64,000 bases of DNA from positions 496,001-560,000 of the forward strand of contig NZ_JAMXQU010000001.1 of NCBI RefSeq assembly GCF_024054035.1. The letters run 5' to 3'. Origin of the DNA: Asaia lannensis NBRC 102526 (GTDB lineage Bacteria > Pseudomonadota > Alphaproteobacteria > Acetobacterales > Acetobacteraceae). The stretch's first letter is position 1; every line of letters begins with the position of its first letter. Below, in pieces: positions 37,142-46,898 of this stretch. Both the position numbers and the translations under genes were made by a program. The notes beneath the pieces are model-generated. The model did no database searches. It was given only the letters and a program-made list of their open reading frames with translations, and was not told the origin of the DNA.

Positions 37142-40100
37142 TCAGCTCACCGAGGCGATATCGCCACCCAGAACAGCCTCGTTCGTCGTGATCACCGTTT
37201 CGCTCAGCAGCCATTCAGGTCTGACGGTATCGAGATCGTAAACCGGCACGACCATTCCTTCACGGGCCGTGATTGTCAGCGCCGCTTGTTCGGCACTCTC
37301 CGCGCCGCGCTGGATCAGCATGGCATCGCATTCCGGCAAGGCGCCCGGATCGACGCGCGTGATCACATTGGCCAGTTGTCGCGATACCTGCCTCAGCCAT
37401 TCCACAGCAGGATCGGGAGCCAGAACGAGCACTGTATTCCCTGCACCCAAAGCCAGCCCCACGGCATGAATAAGGGCAGGCCAGCTTTCGCAGGCGCACA
37501 GAATCACCCCTTTTGGGCGGATCGTATAGCGGTTGCTTTCTCCAGACGGGCCGGGCAGATCGAGGGTCAGGCCGCAGAGCCGATGCGCTATGGCCGCACG
37601 GACGCGTCTGGCCGAGGGGGGGTCGCGCGGCTCGAGAAATGCCAGAAAGGCCCGTGCTGCAGGAGGAACGGGCGCCGTTTCGCTGGCTTCGAACGGGCAG
37701 GCCGCTCCATACATCAGGCGTGGCAGAAGCAGAGGGCCGCCGAGCTTCGGGCCGGAACCCGACAGCCCACGGCCGCCAAAAGGCTGCGTTCCGATGGCGG
37801 CGCCGATGATCGCGCGGTTGACATAGATGTTCCCCGCACGGCTGCGTGCGCAGGCGCGTGCAATGGTATCGTGAATGCGGCTCTGCACGCCGAAGGTCAG
37901 GGCGTAGCCGGTTGCATTGAGGGCATCGATCACACCGTCGAGCTCGTGTCTGGCGTAGCGCCTGATATGCAGAACGGGCCCGAAAACCTCCTGTCCGATA
38001 TCGGCCACGCGACCGATCTCGATCAGCGTCGGTGGAACGAAATGACCCTTGAGGGTCTCGGCCTGCAAACCGGGCTGCCAGACGCGATAGCCCGCCCGAC
38101 GCATACGCTCGATATGCTCTTCGACGCGGACGCGGGCACCGGCAGAAATAAGAGGACCGATATCGGTGCCGATACGGTCTGGGGCACCGACATGACGTTC
38201 GTTCAGGGCAGCGCGCAGGCGTTCGATCAGGTCTTCGGCCCCGTCCTCCTGCAACAGCAGCACGCGCAGCGAGGCGCTACGCTGGCCCGCACTGTCGAAG
38301 GCCGAGGCGAGAATGTCAGGAATGACCTGCTCGGGCGGGACGCTGCTATCGACGATCATCGCATTCTGCCCGCTGGTATCGGACAGGAGCGGAACCGGTT
38401 GTCCCGTTCGCCCCGTACGACCGAGCAGCTCGCGGCTGATGGTCTTGGCAACGGCGGTCGAGCCGGTGAATATCACGCCATCGATGCGGGGATCGGCCAC
38501 CAGAGAGGCGCCGACATTGCCTTCGCCCGGCAGGAGCTGAAGCGCACGTGAGGGCAACCCGGCCGAGAGGAACAGCGAGACGAGACGCGCCGCCACCAGT
38601 GGCGTTTCCTCCGCCGGTTTTGCAATCACGGCATTTCCCGCCGCAAGGGCCACCGCGACCTGCCCCGTAAAGCTGCTGACCGGGAAATTCCACGGGCTGA
38701 TGCACAGCACGATGCCCAGCGGGGCACCGTGCCCGCCAGTTTCATCGAACAGGCGAAGCTGCGCGGCGTAATAGCGCAGGGCGTTGATCGCTTCGCAGAT
38801 TTCGTCTGTGGCACCCGACAGGGTTTTGCCCGCCTCGCGTATCAGCAGGTCGAGCAGGGTCGACCGGTCGGCGTCCAGAGCTTCGGCTATGGCGTCGAGA
38901 CAGGCGGCACGCGTTTGCGGGTCGGTACGACGCCACTCCTGCTCGCCCTCGGCCGTATTCAGTGCCGCATCGATGTCGCGCGGGCGCGCATAGGTAACGC
39001 TGCCGGGATGGTCGTCGTGCAGGGCGGGATTGACGATCGTGCGCGCGCGCCCCTCCGGGCGCGGCATGGCGGGGCCGAGGGGCATGGCCCTGAACGGCGC
39101 CGGGAGAGGAAGCAGGTCTTCGGCCAGCCTCTGCATGAAAAGCCTGTCATGCAGATCGGGTCTGATTGCAGTCTGTCGCCCGGGCAGGGAAAGATCGGGC
39201 GGCAGGGGAATGGTGCGGCTTGGAGACCCGCGAGGCACAGGGGTGCGCGCCAGGGCGACCGGATCGGATACGAGCGTATCGAGCGTAACGGTACGGTCGT
39301 AGATCTGGTTGACGAAAGAGGTGGAAACACCGTTCTCGATCAGCCTGTCGATCAGAAGAGGCCCCAGGCGGGATTCGGGGCCTACCGGCACAAGCAGGCG
39401 GCAGGCCGCGCCGGGAAGGGGAACCGGAACACCCCCTACCATTCCCGAAAGCGGAGCATGGTTTTTTGTGCGTGATTTTGCCGCTGCACCCGATGGGCGC
39501 GCCTGTAATACGGCTTCGTAAGGCGTTTCACCCGTACCGAACAGACAGCCGAATTCGTAGCGACCGGGAGACCAGGGCGGCGCAATGGCAAGGATCGTGG
39601 CGATGCTGCGCGCATTATGGGTAGCGAATTGCGGGTAAAGCCATGCCTCGGATGCAAGTGCCTGACGGGCACAGGCGATGAAACTGACATCGGTATGATA
39701 TTTGCGCGTGAATACGGTGTACTCGGCGCAGGACTCAGCCTGACTCTGCCTTATCTCATGCGTGTGATATCGCCCTTTGACAAGGCGCAGGGCAATGCGC
39801 CGACCGGTCTCCCGCGCAATGGCGATCAGGTGATCGATCAGGGGCAGGGCGCGTTTGTCATAGGCCTGAACGGTAAACCCCAGCCCGTTCCAGCCCGCGA
39901 GCTCGGGTGCGCGACAGAGTGCATCGAAGAGATCGAGCCCGAGATCGAGCTTCTCTCCCTGTTCGGCATCGATATGGACAATGAGATTGGCCGCGCGCGC
40001 GCGCAGGGCGAACGCCGTCAGAAACGGTAGCAGCTCGCTCATCACGCGCTCGCGCTGGGTCTCTTCGAAACGTGGGTGCAACGACGAGAGCTTCAGCGAC

Positions 40101-40825
40101 AGGGAAGGACGATCGTGAAGACTCTGACCGCGCCCGTGGCGCGCGAGCGTTTCGACCATCGCCAGCGCGTCCTGCCTGGCCCACTCGGCCTCTTCCGCTG
40201 TCTGGGCCGTGCCGTGCAGCGCGCTATAGGCCAGGCTGAAACCGGCCTGTTCTGCCGTGCGGCTGCGTTTGAGCGCCTGGGTCAGCGTTTCTGCGGGTAC
40301 GAACTGTGTGCCCATCATCTGCATGGCCCGTTCGACACCATGACGTATGAACGGTGCGCTACCGCGCATGGCGAGACGGCGCAGCCCGCCGGGCACGGCA
40401 TGAAAGCGCGATGAGGTGGACATGGCCCAGCTGGCCGCATTGAGAAACAGCGGCGGCTCATGACCTCCATGATGCTGCCAGCCCCCCTGGCCGATCTGGT
40501 CGCGTATCAGGGTATCGCGTGTCGCGGCATCGGGAATGCGTAGCAGACAGCCAGCGAGGCAGAGCAGTGCCCTGCCTTCTGCCGAATGCAGGGGAAAAGC
40601 CTGCAACATGGTGTCGATGCCATCCGTGCCCGCGTGGTTGCGCCAGTAGGTAACAAGGCTGCGTGCGTGACTGTCGATCTGTTCGGGCAGCGGGTCGGCA
40701 AGGGTTGCAAGAGTCAGCAACCCGGCAAAGGCTTCCGCCTCCGGGCGTCGCGCAGCATGGGAGATGGCCTCTCTCGAGGGCTCGGACGCCGGAAGCCCGG
40801 AGAGAAGGCGGGAGAAAACTGTCAT
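37142..40825 (-). CDS. putA: PutA-like proline dehydrogenase/P5C dehydrogenase with altered catalytic residues
   Basis: The 1227-residue protein has the full PutA layout without the N-terminal DNA-binding domain. A helical arm comes first, then a proline dehydrogenase barrel (about 200-500: LRLVKGRYHTHEIR, YPQFATHNARSIATI, ENGVSTSFVNQI) and a P5C dehydrogenase domain (about 590-1030: CISPWNFPVSSFTGQVAVAL, GVIFTGSTAVAK, EVFGPVL, QPFGGRGLSGSGPK). An inactive ALDH-like C-terminal domain follows. Known PutA proteins have E-T-G-G and GQRCSALR in the dehydrogenase site; here they are D-T-S-G (Asp816) and GQRSASLR (Ser850). The proline site LVRRLLENG is LIDRLIENG (Asp493). The barrel motif KGAYWDSEIK is KGRYHTHEIR. 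Activity is therefore doubtful, although the frame is intact and codon use is normal. It is transcribed alone. Confidence 0.85.
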   Translation of the reverse strand: MTVFSRLLSGLPASEPSREAISHAARRPEAEAFAGLLTLATLADPLPEQIDSHARSLVTYWRNHAGTDGIDTMLQAFPLHSAEGRALLCLAGCLLRIPDAATRDTLIRDQIGQGGWQHHGGHEPPLFLNAASWAMSTSSRFHAVPGGLRRLAMRGSAPFIRHGVERAMQMMGTQFVPAETLTQALKRSRTAEQAGFSLAYSALHGTAQTAEEAEWARQDALAMVETLARHGRGQSLHDRPSLSLKLSSLHPRFEETQRERVMSELLPFLTAFALRARAANLIVHIDAEQGEKLDLGLDLFDALCRAPELAGWNGLGFTVQAYDKRALPLIDHLIAIARETGRRIALRLVKGRYHTHEIRQSQAESCAEYTVFTRKYHTDVSFIACARQALASEAWLYPQFATHNARSIATILAIAPPWSPGRYEFGCLFGTGETPYEAVLQARPSGAAAKSRTKNHAPLSGMVGGVPVPLPGAACRLLVPVGPESRLGPLLIDRLIENGVSTSFVNQIYDRTVTLDTLVSDPVALARTPVPRGSPSRTIPLPPDLSLPGRQTAIRPDLHDRLFMQRLAEDLLPLPAPFRAMPLGPAMPRPEGRARTIVNPALHDDHPGSVTYARPRDIDAALNTAEGEQEWRRTDPQTRAACLDAIAEALDADRSTLLDLLIREAGKTLSGATDEICEAINALRYYAAQLRLFDETGGHGAPLGIVLCISPWNFPVSSFTGQVAVALAAGNAVIAKPAEETPLVAARLVSLFLSAGLPSRALQLLPGEGNVGASLVADPRIDGVIFTGSTAVAKTISRELLGRTGRTGQPVPLLSDTSGQNAMIVDSSVPPEQVIPDILASAFDSAGQRSASLRVLLLQEDGAEDLIERLRAALNERHVGAPDRIGTDIGPLISAGARVRVEEHIERMRRAGYRVWQPGLQAETLKGHFVPPTLIEIGRVADIGQEVFGPVLHIRRYARHELDGVIDALNATGYALTFGVQSRIHDTIARACARSRAGNIYVNRAIIGAAIGTQPFGGRGLSGSGPKLGGPLLLPRLMYGAACPFEASETAPVPPAARAFLAFLEPRDPPSARRVRAAIAHRLCGLTLDLPGPSGESNRYTIRPKGVILCACESWPALIHAVGLALGAGNTVLVLAPDPAVEWLRQVSRQLANVITRVDPGALPECDAMLIQRGAESAEQAALTITAREGMVVPVYDLDTVRPEWLLSETVITTNEAVLGGDIASVS

Positions 40826-40998
40826 GCTGCTTCAGTCACGCAAAGACCCAAAACACCAGACTAGGCGAGGGCACGGATCAGGAAAACCCTTGAGACGGGA
40901 CTTGAGCGTTACTTGTGAGTCATACGCCGGGGACACCCGACATACGGCAATCGAGCAGACTGCCATCCGACGGGTTTTCCCACTTGTCGGGGGCGATT

Positions 40999-41304
40999 TC
41001 AGGCGGGGTGGCGACGCGTGAAAAAGCGTACGGAGCGTTCCTCAATGGAAAATTCGCGCAATGCTGCGGCAAATTTCTCGAAATGCGGTGTTTTGAGATG
41101 AGCTTCGAAAGCGGCACGGCCTGCATAGACCTCGTGCAGCACAACGACGTCTTTCACATCCTGCTCGGTCAGCACATCGAAGGCCAGGCAGCCTTCTTCA
41201 TCGGCCAGGGAGCGGTCGCTGTCGTAGCGACAGATATCGAGAAATTTCTCGAAATTTTCAGCCGGTGCAGCGAATTCCGCGATCACTGTAAAGTTTTCAG
41301 ACAT
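40999..41304 (-). CDS. Antibiotic biosynthesis monooxygenase (ABM/YgiN) family protein
   Basis: The 101-residue protein has the dimeric alpha/beta-barrel pattern: FTVIAEFAAPAENFEKFLDICR, LADEEGCLAFDVL, VVVLHEVYAGRAAFEAHLKTPHFEKFAA. This is the ABM domain, whose small members (YgiN, LsrG) act on quinols or on signalling molecules without a cofactor. Its substrate is unknown. ATG at 41304 has GGGAGGA upstream and starts at the family's first strand; the frame extends upstream into the region of the divergent glycine riboswitch, without support. It is divergent from the gcv operon. Confidence 0.85.
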   Translation of the reverse strand: MSENFTVIAEFAAPAENFEKFLDICRYDSDRSLADEEGCLAFDVLTEQDVKDVVVLHEVYAGRAAFEAHLKTPHFEKFAAALREFSIEERSVRFFTRRHPA

Positions 41305-41369
41305 GGAATGAATCCTCCCGGTTTCCTTAATTGACTTTTCTGCCGCATTTCTGCGAAGAGTAAACACCG

Positions 41370-41535
41370 ATTCACGGGAGAGACCGGATAATTTTCCCGG
41401 CGCCGAAGGAGCAACCGCCCCGGAAACTCTCAGGCAAAAGGACCGCGATCGGCTGGAACTTCTGGAGAGAGGCATCCCTGTGGGATGTCCGCCGACGGGA
41501 TAGCGATCTCAGGCAAAGGCGACAGAAGGGGCGAC
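41370..41535 (+). promoter_or_regulatory. Tandem glycine riboswitch of the gcv operon
   Basis: Two glycine aptamers lie in series. The first has GGGAGAGACCGG, GCGCCGAAGGAGCAACCGCC and ACTCTCAGGCAAAAGGACCG. The second has TGGAGAGAGGCAT, CGCCGACGGGATAGC and ATCTCAGGCAAAGGCGACAGAAGGGG. These are the family's conserved blocks. Glycine binding usually switches the glycine cleavage genes on. It ends about 37 bases before the gcvT start. Confidence 0.93.
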
Positions 41536-41571
41536 GAATTTTTCGTTTTCTGCCTTGGGGGATTCCACCCG

Positions 41572-42705
41572 TTGTCCGACGCTCTCTCGCTTACGCCGCT
41601 TGACGCCCTGCATATCGAACTCGGCGCCCGTATGGTGCCGTTTGCCGGCTATTCCATGCCGCTGCAATATCCTGCCGGATTGATGGCGGAGCATCTGCAC
41701 ACCCGCAAAAGCGCCGGATTGTTCGACGTCTCCCATATGGGGCAGCTGCGCATTACCCCCAGACAGGGCACGTTGCAGGATGCCGCGCTGGCTCTGGAAA
41801 GCCTGATCCCCGTCGATCTGGCAGGTCTGGGACCAAACCGTCAGCGTTACGGGTTCCTCACCAACGAGAACGGGGGCATCCGCGACGACCTGATGGTTGC
41901 CAATATGGGCGACTGGCTGTTCGTGGTCGTCAATGCCTCCTGCAAGGTTGCCGATACCGCGCTGATGAAACAGGCGCTCGGCGATCGTGTCATCATCGAG
42001 AAGCTCGACGATCGTGCGCTTCTGGCACTTCAGGGGCCGGAAGCGGTCAATGTGCTGCAGGATCTGTGCCCCGATGCTGCCGAGATGCGCTTCATGGATG
42101 CGATCGAGACCCATATCGACGGCATCCCCTGCACGCTGACGCGCTCGGGCTATACGGGCGAAGATGGCTACGAGATCGGCATTCCCGCCGAGCATGCCGA
42201 GCAGATCGCCCGTGCAATACTGGCCGATGAGCGCGTTCTGCCGATCGGGCTCGGCGCGCGCGACAGCCTGCGTCTCGAGTCCGGTCTGTGCCTGTATGGC
42301 AACGATCTTGACGAAACCACCACACCCGTCGAAGCCGCGCTCGGCTGGGCCATGCAGAAGGCCCGCCGTGAGGGTGGCGCCCGTGCAGGGGGCTATCCGG
42401 GTGCCGACATCATCATGAAGCAGGCTCGTGAAGGCGTCTCCCGCCTGCGCGTCGGTCTTGCTGCCGAAGGACGCGCGCCCGTACGTGCCGGGACCGAGCT
42501 GTTTGCTGATGAAGCTGGCACGCAGAAAGTCGGTGTCGTCACCTCGGGGGCCTTTGGCCCGAGCGTCAATGCGCCGGTTGCCATGGGTTATGTCGACACC
42601 GCCCATGCAACGCTCGGCACCACGCTTTACGGTGCCCTGCGCGGCAGGTTCGTACCGGTGCAGGTGCGCACCCTGCCTTTCGTCCCGCCCGGCTTCAAAC
42701 GCTGA
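41572..42705 (+). CDS. gcvT: Glycine cleavage system T protein (aminomethyltransferase)
   Basis: GcvT transfers the methylene group from aminomethyl-lipoyl GcvH to tetrahydrofolate, releasing ammonia. The 377-residue protein starts SLTPLDALHIELGARMVPFAGYSMPLQYP and has SAGLFDVSHMGQLRI, LLALQGPEA, TRSGYTGEDGYEI and GLGARDSLRLESGLCLYGNDLDE. The start is TTG at 41572, with GGGGGA about nine bases upstream. The frame also runs back into the riboswitch, where translation is not expected. It is the first gene of the gcv operon. Confidence 0.93.
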   Translation: MSDALSLTPLDALHIELGARMVPFAGYSMPLQYPAGLMAEHLHTRKSAGLFDVSHMGQLRITPRQGTLQDAALALESLIPVDLAGLGPNRQRYGFLTNENGGIRDDLMVANMGDWLFVVVNASCKVADTALMKQALGDRVIIEKLDDRALLALQGPEAVNVLQDLCPDAAEMRFMDAIETHIDGIPCTLTRSGYTGEDGYEIGIPAEHAEQIARAILADERVLPIGLGARDSLRLESGLCLYGNDLDETTTPVEAALGWAMQKARREGGARAGGYPGADIIMKQAREGVSRLRVGLAAEGRAPVRAGTELFADEAGTQKVGVVTSGAFGPSVNAPVAMGYVDTAHATLGTTLYGALRGRFVPVQVRTLPFVPPGFKR

Positions 42706-42732
42706 AAACCGTCAACTGAGAGAACGCGATCG

Positions 42733-43098
42733 ATGAGCACCACCTATTATACTCCCTCCCATGAATGGATCCGTCTCGAAGGCGATATCGCCACGGTCGG
42801 CATCACGGCCCATGCTTCCGACGAACTCGGTGAGCTGGTGTTTGTGGAAGCCAAGGACGAAGGCACCGAAGTTCCGCAGGGCGAGCCCGCTGCTGTCGTG
42901 GAATCCGTCAAGGCAGCTTCGGATATCTACGCGCCGGTGAGCGGCGTGCTGGCCGGGTTCAATACCCGTCTTTCCGACGAGCCGACCCTTGTCGGATCCG
43001 ATCCGGAAGGCGAAGGCTGGATCTTCAAGCTGCGTGTCAGCGATTCTGCCCAGCTCGAATCCCTGCTCGATGCAGACGCTTACAAGGCTTCTCTCTGA
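42733..43098 (+). CDS. gcvH: Glycine cleavage system H protein
   Basis: GcvH carries the aminomethyl intermediate on a lipoyl arm between GcvP, GcvT and lipoamide dehydrogenase. The 121-residue protein has the lipoylation site VVESVKAASD (Lys60), YTPSHEWIRLEGD at the N-terminus and the final helix. It lies 27 bases after gcvT. It is followed by a 205-base spacer with two hairpins before gcvP. Confidence 0.96.
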   Translation: MSTTYYTPSHEWIRLEGDIATVGITAHASDELGELVFVEAKDEGTEVPQGEPAAVVESVKAASDIYAPVSGVLAGFNTRLSDEPTLVGSDPEGEGWIFKLRVSDSAQLESLLDADAYKASL

Positions 43099-43110
43099 CC
43101 AGCCGATACA

Positions 43111-43189
43111 ATGCACCAGCAACAGTCCAGTCGATCTGGCTGCCGGGCCGGTGCATGAGACTTCGCCAGCGCCGGTTCGCCGGTCTGGC
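43111..43189 (+). other. Two RNA hairpins between gcvH and gcvP
   Basis: The first hairpin pairs ATGCACC (43111-43117) with GGTGCAT (43150-43156), with an inner CCAG/CTGG pair. The second has GCCAG/CTGGC outside and CCGG-TTCG-CCGG inside (43165-43189), a very stable UUCG tetraloop. Neither has a clean T-run. They may tune gcvP expression or protect mRNA ends inside the operon. Confidence 0.45.
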
Positions 43190-43303
43190 TCATGATTGTT
43201 CTGTCAGATACGGCCTGCCGTTCTGATGTTCCGAGCTGAGCGCAGGCTGGCGTAGCGACGCTGACCTGCCTCTTTTGCGTTCCTGACGAGGATCTGCCGC
43301 GAC

Positions 43304-46183
43304 GTGACCCGTAACGCTCCTGCCAATACGCCTCTCTGGCCTGCCCATGAGGCCGATCAGTTCGTTTCCCGCCATAACGGCCCCCGCCCCGGCGAGGTCG
43401 TTTCCATGCTCAAGACACTCGGCGTGCCGAGCATCGACGCGCTGATCGAACAGACCGTGCCGGGCGCCATTCTCGACCGCAAACCATCGGGTGTGGGCGA
43501 AGCGCTGACAGAGAGCGAGGCGCTGGCCCGTCTCAGGCAGATCGCAAGCCGCAATGTGGTCATGCAGTCCATGATCGGTCAGGGCTATCATGGCACGATC
43601 CTGCCCCCCGTCATTCAGCGCAATATCCTCGAAAACCCCGCGTGGTACACGGCCTATACGCCGTATCAGCCTGAAATCAGCCAGGGACGTCTTGAGGCGC
43701 TGCTGAACTTCCAGACGCTGGTCTGCGATCTGACCGGGCTCGACATTGCCAATGCCTCGCTTCTCGATGAAGCCACGGCCTGTGCCGAGGCGATGGCGCT
43801 GGCCCAGCGCAATGCCAAGACAAAGAGCACGGTCTTTTTCGTCGATTCCGACACGCATCCCCAGACGCTGTCTGTGTTGCGCACGCGCGCCGAGCCGCTC
43901 GGCTGGACCATTCAGGTTGGCAACCCCGAGACCGACCTCGATGCGTCTGCCGTTTTCGGCGCCCTGCTGTCCTACCCGGGCAGCTCGGGTGAGGTGCGCG
44001 ATTTCCGTGGCGTGATTGCTGCCCTGCATGAAAAGGGTGCGGTTGCTGCCATGACCTGCGACCCGCTGGCGCTTGTCATGCTTGAGGCGCCGGGCAAGCT
44101 CGGTGCCGATATTGCCATCGGCTCGATGCAGCGTTTCGGCGTGCCGATGGGCTTCGGTGGTCCCCATGCCGGATTCATGGCCGTGCGCGATGCCTATAAG
44201 CGCACCATGCCGGGACGTCTGGTCGGCGTGTCGCGCGACTGTCGCGGCGCCCCTGCCTATCGTCTGGCCCTGCAGACGCGCGAGCAGCATATCCGCCGCG
44301 AAAAAGCGACGTCCAATATCTGCACGGCGCAGGTGCTCCTGGCGGTTATCTCCTCGATGTACGCGGTCTATCATGGTCCCGAGGGCCTGCGTGCCATCGC
44401 GCATCGCGTGAACCGTCTCGCCTCCATCCTGGCTGAGGGTCTGCGCGATCTGGCAGTGAAGGTCGAGACCGGCGTTTTCTTCGACACCATCACGGTCGAG
44501 GCCGGTGAGTCTGCTGCCCTGGTTCTGGAACGTGCCCGCAAGGTCGGTATCAATCTGCGCGATGCCGGTCAGGGTCGTATCGGTATCGCCTGCGACGAGA
44601 CCACCGAAGCATCTCATATCAAGGCACTGTGGCGCTGCTTCTGCCCCGATGAAGCACGTCTTGCTGCCCTTGAGGCCAAGCTCGACGGTGCCAGCACCCT
44701 GCCTGAAGTGCTTTTGCGCACCGGTGCCTTCCTGAATGCTGCCGTGTTCCATGCCCATCGCTCCGAAACCGACCTGCTGCGCTATATGCGCCGCCTGTCG
44801 GATATGGATCTGGCTCTGGACCGCACCATGATCCCGCTCGGCTCATGCACCATGAAGCTGAATGCAACCGCCGAGATGATCCCAATCACCTGGCCGGAAT
44901 TCGGTGCGCTGCATCCTTTCGCGCCTGCCGATCAGACCGAGGGATATCAGGAGCTGTTCGGTATTCTCGAACATGCCCTGTGCGCCGTCAGCGGCTATGA
45001 CGCCGTCTCGTTGCAGCCGAATTCCGGGGCGCAGGGTGAATATGCCGGTCTGCTGGCGATTCGTGCCTATCATCAGGCTAATGGCCAGAGCGAGCGCGAT
45101 GTCTGCCTGATTCCGGCTTCGGCTCACGGCACCAACCCTGCGTCTGCCCAGATGGTCGGTATGCGCGTGGTCGTGACCGCCTGCGATAGCGCAGGCAATG
45201 TCGATCTGGATGATCTGCGCAAGAAGATTGCCCAGCATGAAGGGCGTATCGCCGCGCTCATGCTCACCTATCCCTCGACGCATGGCGTGTATGAGGAAGC
45301 GGTGATGGCGATCTGCGATCTGGTTCACGAAGCGGGCGGACAGGTTTATCTGGACGGTGCCAACATGAACGCGCAGGTCGGTCTGGCGCGACCGGGCCTC
45401 TACGGCGCCGACGTGTCTCATTTCAACCTGCACAAGACCTTCTGCATTCCGCATGGCGGCGGCGGTCCGGGCATGGGGCCGATTGGCGTCAAAGCCCATC
45501 TCGCACCGCATCTGCCCGGTCGTCCGGAACGTGGCGATGCGCGTGCTGTATCCGCCGCCCCGTTTGGTTCCGCCTCGATCCTGCCGATTTCGGTCGCCTA
45601 TGTGCTGATGATGGGCGATGACGGCCTGCGTCAGGCGACGGAAATGGCAATCCTGAACGCCAATTACATCGCTGCCCGTCTCGAGCCGCATTATCCGGTG
45701 CTCTATCGTGGCAGCAATGGACGGACCGCGCATGAGTGCATCATCGATCTGCGTCCCCTCAAGGATGCGGTCGGTGTCACGGTGGACGATATCGCCAAGC
45801 GCCTGATCGATCACGGGTTTCATGCGCCGACGGTCAGCTTTCCGGTGGCAGGCACGTTCATGATCGAGCCGACGGAATCCGAGGGCAAGGCAGAGCTGGA
45901 TCGCTTTTGCGATGCCATGATTGCTATACGCGAAGAGATCCGCGCGATCGAATCCGGCAGCATCGCCATGGAAGCCAGCCCGTTGCGCCACGCGCCCCAT
46001 AGCACTGCCGATCTGGTGGGCGAGTGGGACCGCGCCTATGACCGGATGCAGGGATGCTTCCCCGGCGGCCTGGATCGTGTGAAATATTTCGCGCCGGTCA
46101 ACCGTATCGACAATGCCTGGGGCGACCGCAATCTGGTCTGTTCCTGCCCGGATATCTCAACTTACGCTGAAGCAGCGGAGTAA
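43304..46183 (+). CDS. gcvP: Glycine decarboxylase (P protein)
   Basis: GcvP decarboxylates glycine with PLP and loads the aminomethyl group on GcvH. The 959-residue protein is the fused single-chain form. It has [13 protein letters not shown] near the start, the N-terminal [21 protein letters not shown], and [23 protein letters not shown] and the PLP site [20 protein letters not shown] (Lys711) complete the active domain. The start is GTG at 43304 with GAGGAT upstream, at a rather long spacing. It is the last gene of the operon and ends in a strong terminator. Confidence 0.96.
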   Translation: MTRNAPANTPLWPAHEADQFVSRHNGPRPGEVVSMLKTLGVPSIDALIEQTVPGAILDRKPSGVGEALTESEALARLRQIASRNVVMQSMIGQGYHGTILPPVIQRNILENPAWYTAYTPYQPEISQGRLEALLNFQTLVCDLTGLDIANASLLDEATACAEAMALAQRNAKTKSTVFFVDSDTHPQTLSVLRTRAEPLGWTIQVGNPETDLDASAVFGALLSYPGSSGEVRDFRGVIAALHEKGAVAAMTCDPLALVMLEAPGKLGADIAIGSMQRFGVPMGFGGPHAGFMAVRDAYKRTMPGRLVGVSRDCRGAPAYRLALQTREQHIRREKATSNICTAQVLLAVISSMYAVYHGPEGLRAIAHRVNRLASILAEGLRDLAVKVETGVFFDTITVEAGESAALVLERARKVGINLRDAGQGRIGIACDETTEASHIKALWRCFCPDEARLAALEAKLDGASTLPEVLLRTGAFLNAAVFHAHRSETDLLRYMRRLSDMDLALDRTMIPLGSCTMKLNATAEMIPITWPEFGALHPFAPADQTEGYQELFGILEHALCAVSGYDAVSLQPNSGAQGEYAGLLAIRAYHQANGQSERDVCLIPASAHGTNPASAQMVGMRVVVTACDSAGNVDLDDLRKKIAQHEGRIAALMLTYPSTHGVYEEAVMAICDLVHEAGGQVYLDGANMNAQVGLARPGLYGADVSHFNLHKTFCIPHGGGGPGMGPIGVKAHLAPHLPGRPERGDARAVSAAPFGSASILPISVAYVLMMGDDGLRQATEMAILNANYIAARLEPHYPVLYRGSNGRTAHECIIDLRPLKDAVGVTVDDIAKRLIDHGFHAPTVSFPVAGTFMIEPTESEGKAELDRFCDAMIAIREEIRAIESGSIAMEASPLRHAPHSTADLVGEWDRAYDRMQGCFPGGLDRVKYFAPVNRIDNAWGDRNLVCSCPDISTYAEAAE

Positions 46184-46192
46184 AGTCGGGCG

Positions 46193-46226
46193 ACCCCCGT
46201 TCCCGGTTCGGGGCGGGGGTTTTTCT
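46193..46226 (+). terminator. Rho-independent terminator of the gcv operon
   Basis: ACCCCCG (46193-46199) pairs with CGGGGGT (46214-46220), with further pairing inside the loop, and is followed by TTTTTCTTTT. It lies ten bases past the gcvP stop. Confidence 0.9.
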
Positions 46227-46400
46227 TTTCCGGAAGAAGATGCCCAAGACGCCTCCGCATTTCGCTTATGGGCACCGGGTAGCGCAGAAGCCCATCAACC
46301 GTCGGAGGCATCAAACTCCCGAGCGGCGATGCCGGACGACTGGTGGCACGGTTCTGTCTCAAGACGACCGTCCTCCCAGATTAGAACAGGAGCTTTTTGG

Positions 46401-46420
46401 TTCTTTTTCTCAAAAAAGAA
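46401..46420. other. AT-rich hairpin next to the ybaK-like gene
   Basis: TTCTTTTT and AAAAAGAA form a perfect AT-only stem with a short loop, a few bases past the stop of the minus-strand ybaK-like gene. It has no following T-run in either direction, so it is not a standard terminator. The surroundings (46227-46400) hold no gene. Confidence 0.4.
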
Positions 46421-46423
46421 TGA

Positions 46424-46891
46424 TCACTTCCCATCTTGTCGCACATGCACCCATAAGCCGCCTGTCAGTTCGACAAGACGTTGCGGCGTCATGCGAACGG
46501 AGGCGGTAATCGACCCTGCAGCGGGAATGATTTCCTCGAAGGCCTGAAGAGACTCGTCGCAATAAACGGGCAGGGGGGCTGGCAGGCCGAAAGGGCAGAC
46601 GCCGCCGACGGGATGGCTGGTCGCTTCCAGCACGGCCTCCGGGCCCAGAAAACGCGGCTTGCCACCAAGCGCTTCGCGGGCACGCCTGTTATCGAGACGT
46701 GCCGTTCCTGCCATGACCACCAGTACGATACGCCCGCCAACATCGACGCAGAGGGTTTTTGCGATCTGGTCGGGTTCGACGCCATGGACTTCTGCGGCCT
46801 CTAGAACCGTGGCGGTGCTGCGCCCTTCATCGATGATCGAAAGTTCCGGGGCGAGGCGGGCGAGTTCGGCGCGAACGGAATCCAGGCTCAT
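46424..46891 (-). CDS. YbaK/ProX family aminoacyl-tRNA deacylase-like protein
   Basis: The 155-residue protein has the YbaK fold: DQIAKTLCVDVGGRIVLVVMAGTARLDNRRAREALGG, then HPVGGVCPFGLPAPLPVYCDESL. Family members hydrolyse tRNAs charged with the wrong amino acid (Cys-tRNA-Pro for YbaK, Ala-tRNA-Pro for ProXp). The motif GGVCPFGL with a conserved Lys near residue 45 supports a deacylase; the exact substrate is not readable. It follows tonB on the same strand by seven bases, probably by chance of packing or as a read-through pair. Confidence 0.88.
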   Translation of the reverse strand: MSLDSVRAELARLAPELSIIDEGRSTATVLEAAEVHGVEPDQIAKTLCVDVGGRIVLVVMAGTARLDNRRAREALGGKPRFLGPEAVLEATSHPVGGVCPFGLPAPLPVYCDESLQAFEEIIPAAGSITASVRMTPQRLVELTGGLWVHVRQDGK

Positions 46892-46898
46892 GAGAGTC

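Noticed and set aside
37286-38551. Plus-strand frame of 421 residues opposite putA
   Set aside because: Antisense shadow; low-complexity composition and no ribosome site.
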